A program made the translations under genes and the position numbers. Below are positions 61,672-64,000 of a stretch of 64,000 nucleotides of DNA, piece by piece. The notes under the pieces are model-generated. The model saw only the letters and a program-made list of their open reading frames with translations. It made no database searches and had not been told where the DNA came from. The stretch's first letter is position 1. Every line of letters starts with the position of its first letter. This stretch comes from Hyphomicrobiales bacterium (GTDB taxonomy: Bacteria; Pseudomonadota; Alphaproteobacteria; Rhizobiales; Rhizobiaceae), in contig JAPLOZ010000095.1 of assembly GCA_026400435.1 (NCBI GenBank), forward strand, positions 24,224 through 88,223. The letters run 5' to 3'.

Positions 61672-62250
61672 CTAGCCTTCGCCGTGCAGGTCGCGGGCGA
61701 TCGGCGGGCCTATAGAAATGTCGCGGAAACGCGCGTGAAAACCGGCCCGCTGCGGTGAGCACGCCATCACGCCAACCGCCGCGTCGTCGGCTGGGAACGG
61801 GCATAGCCGCGCCAATTGCCATGCAGATTCGGCGATCGAGAACTGAACTCGGATCGCGTTGTCGTGGCGGGTCATCCTGACAGAGACGGGGTCGGCCGGC
61901 CGGGCGTCCTTTAGCGGGATGACAGACCAGTCCGAGACGCCATTGGTCACCACCACGCTGAAATGCATCAGCCCGTCGGTGAATTCGATGCCGGCCTTGA
62001 TCCAGCGGCTCTCGTCGATGCGCAGGAACAGCCCCGCTTGGTCGTAGAGCGCCTCGTAGCCGCCAAGCACCAGGGCGGAAGCGGAGAAGTCGCCGGACAC
62101 CCGGCGCAGGAAAGCGTGGCCGTTGTCACGCACGAAGCCGTAGAAGGTCGTGCGCCAGAAGTCGGTCGTGTCGCCGGTACGAAAGTCAAGCGACGTCGCG
62201 TCGCCCTTCCAATCGGCCGGCTCATTCAGCCAGTTAAAATCATTTCGCAT
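61672..62250 (-). CDS. DUF1349 domain-containing protein
   Basis: This 192-residue protein has a concanavalin A-like beta-sandwich typical of DUF1349 (WRTTFYGFVRDNGHAFLRRV, then YDQAGLFLRIDESRWIKAGIEF). Yeast and bacterial members have been named regulation of enolase protein 1, but function is unproven. It is the last gene of the minus-strand cluster; 34 bases after the 81-residue gene. Possibly carbohydrate-binding (family inference). Confidence 0.88.
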   Translation of the reverse strand: MRNDFNWLNEPADWKGDATSLDFRTGDTTDFWRTTFYGFVRDNGHAFLRRVSGDFSASALVLGGYEALYDQAGLFLRIDESRWIKAGIEFTDGLMHFSVVVTNGVSDWSVIPLKDARPADPVSVRMTRHDNAIRVQFSIAESAWQLARLCPFPADDAAVGVMACSPQRAGFHARFRDISIGPPIARDLHGEG

Positions 62251-62284
62251 GGAGAACGATTCCTATGAGGAAGGGCGTCAGGGC

Positions 62285-62530
62285 TTAAGCGATCGCTTCG
62301 ATCCGCTTCAGCCAGTCCTTGCCGACGCCGCGCACGCGGATGATTGCCAGAGGGTCTTCATTGTCGAGACGCGCGCACAGACGATAGACCTCCAGCACTT
62401 CGGCCGAAAGCTCGCCGCGCTTGTAGAAGAACATGGCTGCCGCGTAGCGGGTTCGGCCGGACCATGTTTCGCCCAGAGGCGTGTTGATCAGGTTCCACTG
62501 CTCGCCTGCCTCGGCATCGGTCCCGGTCAT
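62285..62530 (-). CDS. 81-residue protein coupled to the GcvT-like gene
   Basis: This small soluble protein (starts MTGTDAEAGEQWNLINTPLG, includes RTRYAAAMFFYKRGELSAEVLE and ends DWLKRIEAIA) has no membrane segment and no family I recognise. The ATG lies two bases after the GcvT stop, so it is translationally coupled and likely an accessory subunit or chaperone of that enzyme (inference). A longer frame upstream lies inside gcvT-like sequence and is rejected. Predicted mostly helical with an LCARLD cysteine. Confidence 0.75.
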   Translation of the reverse strand: MTGTDAEAGEQWNLINTPLGETWSGRTRYAAAMFFYKRGELSAEVLEVYRLCARLDNEDPLAIIRVRGVGKDWLKRIEAIA

Positions 62531-62532
62531 GT

Positions 62533-63774
62533 TCAGTAGTCCGCGGGCGGGTTGGCGGTCCGCCGGTCGAGCTTGATGAACGGGCGTGGGACGACCTTGG
62601 CGCGCTTCATCATCTTCTCGTACTTCAGCTCGCGCATGGCGTAGATCTCGACCCACAGATCGTCGGTCAAGGTTTCGCCGAATGGCCGCGAAAGGCTTGC
62701 AATTGCTATGTTTCGTTTCGCCAGAGGCGACCAGCCGGCAGCGCTGACCAGGCCCACCTCCTTCGTCTTGCGGTGATAGACGATGGCGTGGTCGGCCGGA
62801 ATGTTGCCCTCGATCTCGAGCCCCACCAGCACATGGCGCAGCGTCTTGCCTGTGCGCGCCGCCGCGATGGCGCGGCGTCCGTTGAAATGGCCCTTCGCGA
62901 GATCGACCATGAAGCCCAGCCCGATCTCGTCGGGCATGCGCGCCCGGTCTGCCCTAAGTGCATGTTCCGCTGTCGAAAAGTCGGCGTTTGCAACGATCAG
63001 GCCGGCCTCCAGCCGGGCCCGGTTGAGCGCGGTGTAGCCGATCGCCCGGATGCCATGCGTCTGGCCGGATTCCATGAGGCGGTCCCAGAGTGAAAGCGCC
63101 AGCGTCGAAGGGACGAACAATTCGTAGCCGAGGTCGCCGGTAAAACCGGTGCGCGAGATGGTGACTGCGCCATTTTCGTGAGGGAAATCAGAGAGATCGA
63201 AAACCTTGAGGTTCTCGACGCCGGCAAACCCGGCATCGCGCAGGATGGCGAACGAGGTCGGACCCTGCAGCGCAAGTCCGGCAACCGCTTCGGTTTCCTC
63301 GACCACGGAAACATCGAAGCCGATGGCGCTGTCCAGCAACCAGGGCAGGTGCCGTTCCTGGCAGCAGAGCCGGAAACGCTCCGCCGCCAGCCTGAAAAGC
63401 GTACCGTCATCGAGCACATGGCCCTCGTCGTCGCACCACGCGGTGTAGTGGACGCGGCCTGGTTTCAGCTTGGCGACATCGCGCAAGGTGACGCGGTTGA
63501 GGAATGCTTCCGCGTCGGCGCCGTCGATGCGGTATTTGACCATTGGCGAAATGTCGAACAGGGCAGCCTGGCTGCGGATCGCGAAGTATTCGAGTTCTTC
63601 GTCCCAGAGCGAATTGGGCGCGCGATAGCCCCCCCAGCTGTACCAGTCGTTACGCTTCATCAGCGCGTCGATGCGCGGCTGGAACGGAGTATCGAGTCGC
63701 AGCGTACGAAAGTGGCCACGCGCCGCGATGCGTCCTGCGTAAGGAGAGCCGGTCTTTTTGGCAGTCTTTCCCAT
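62533..63774 (-). CDS. GcvT-family aminomethyltransferase-like protein
   Basis: This 413-residue folate-binding protein has the GcvT fold: FDISPMVKYRIDGADAEAFLNRV, ISRTGFTGDLGYELFV with the folate-binding Asp region, and a C-terminal GcvT_C barrel (about 300-390). It is longer than GcvT proper and lacks nearby gcvH or gcvP, so it is not the glycine-cleavage T protein. More likely it accepts one-carbon units to tetrahydrofolate in demethylation, as in sarcosine or dimethylglycine oxidases. Sits between a FAD oxidoreductase (three-base gap) and the 81-residue gene (two-base gap). Confidence 0.87.
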   Translation of the reverse strand: MGKTAKKTGSPYAGRIAARGHFRTLRLDTPFQPRIDALMKRNDWYSWGGYRAPNSLWDEELEYFAIRSQAALFDISPMVKYRIDGADAEAFLNRVTLRDVAKLKPGRVHYTAWCDDEGHVLDDGTLFRLAAERFRLCCQERHLPWLLDSAIGFDVSVVEETEAVAGLALQGPTSFAILRDAGFAGVENLKVFDLSDFPHENGAVTISRTGFTGDLGYELFVPSTLALSLWDRLMESGQTHGIRAIGYTALNRARLEAGLIVANADFSTAEHALRADRARMPDEIGLGFMVDLAKGHFNGRRAIAAARTGKTLRHVLVGLEIEGNIPADHAIVYHRKTKEVGLVSAAGWSPLAKRNIAIASLSRPFGETLTDDLWVEIYAMRELKYEKMMKRAKVVPRPFIKLDRRTANPPADY

Positions 63775-63777
63775 GAC

Positions 63778-64000
63778 TTAGCGCTCCATGGCCATGATGC
63801 GCCGCGCCGCCAGGAGACCGGGCGCGCCAGACACGCCGCCGCCCGGATGCGAGCCTGCGCCGCAAAGATAGAGCCCGTCGATCGGCGTGGCGTAGCCCTC
63901 CGCACCGAACACCGGGCGCGACATCAGCATTTGGTCCGCCTGCAATTCGCCATGGTGCCAATGGCCGCCTGATATCCGGTAGTGTTGCTCGATGTCGGCA
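63778..64000 (-). CDS. NAD(P)/FAD-dependent oxidoreductase, C-terminal part (phytoene desaturase-like)
   Basis: Only the last ~73 residues are in the window. They show the C-terminal FAD signature of the CrtI/amine-oxidase family: MLMSRPVFGAEGYATPIDG, then GLYLCGAGSHPGGGVSGAPG and a final helix AARRIMAMER. Substrate unknown. It precedes the GcvT-like gene by three bases. Together they would make a FAD dehydrogenase plus folate methyl acceptor pair (inference). Confidence 0.8.
   Translation of the reverse strand, partial: ADIEQHYRISGGHWHHGELQADQMLMSRPVFGAEGYATPIDGLYLCGAGSHPGGGVSGAPGLLAARRIMAMER

Overview
The window is a GC-rich chromosomal segment of an alphaproteobacterium, most likely order Hyphomicrobiales (Rhizobiales), family Phyllobacteriaceae (Mesorhizobium-like). 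The indicators are the mdh-sucC-sucD-sucA-sucB...lpdA cluster, an atpHAGDC operon split from the F0 genes, a DUF1674/SdhAF4 gene divergent from htpX, an Inh/Omp19-type lipoprotein, a zinc-ligand-free L31, and rhizobial-type palindromic repeats. No phage, insertion sequence, CRISPR array, rRNA or tRNA was seen. Genus is inference; no database was consulted.

Layout. 1-3.8 kb: a cut-off DHDPS-family gene divergent from its probable GntR/FCD repressor, then methylmalonate-semialdehyde dehydrogenase divergent from a LysR regulator. 3.8-9.8 kb (minus): htpX, rsmB, a heparinase-like gene and purH. 9.9-14.6 kb (plus): SdhAF4, a transglutaminase-like protein, a secreted nuclease, a TadG-like VWA protein and a cyclopropane-fatty-acid synthase family protein. 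14.6-19.1 kb (mostly minus): a 22-codon micro-ORF, a MOSC protein overlapping acs, a truncated usg remnant and an aldo/keto reductase. 19.1-27.6 kb: yggS, leuS-lptE, a hydratase and transaldolase pair, priA, and a glutathione S-transferase. 27.7-29.2 kb: an ECF sigma factor with a SnoaL-like tail whose promoter mirrors that of the divergent GST, then a small membrane protein.

29.4-34.5 kb: atpHAGDC, with a long inverted repeat between atpD and atpC and a strong terminator. 34.6-40.4 kb (minus): metallo-hydrolase, dapF-mtaB-ftsY-yciB and a PPOX flavoprotein; ftsY carries an in-frame palindromic element. 40.5-42.9 kb: VOC protein, Omp19-like lipoprotein, zapE. 43.1-53.1 kb: the TCA block, with a MAPEG protein and a secreted protein between sucB and lpdA. 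53.1-58 kb: an RND efflux pair behind two inverted repeats, then a DUF3309 peptide. 58-64 kb: MFS transporter, rpmE, an ABC exporter, and a minus-strand cluster of FAD oxidoreductase (cut off), GcvT-like protein, an 81-residue protein and a DUF1349 protein.

Most of the window is core metabolism and translation or envelope housekeeping. I see no defence island or clearly new multi-gene machine. The strongest unexplained signals are regulatory or repeat-based: the mirrored ECF/GST promoters, the palindrome in ftsY, the inverted repeat in the atp operon, the operator-overlapped promoter of the DHDPS-like gene, and the unassigned operators ahead of the RND and mdh-suc operons. The oxidoreductase/GcvT/81-residue cluster is the best candidate for an uncharacterised enzyme system.
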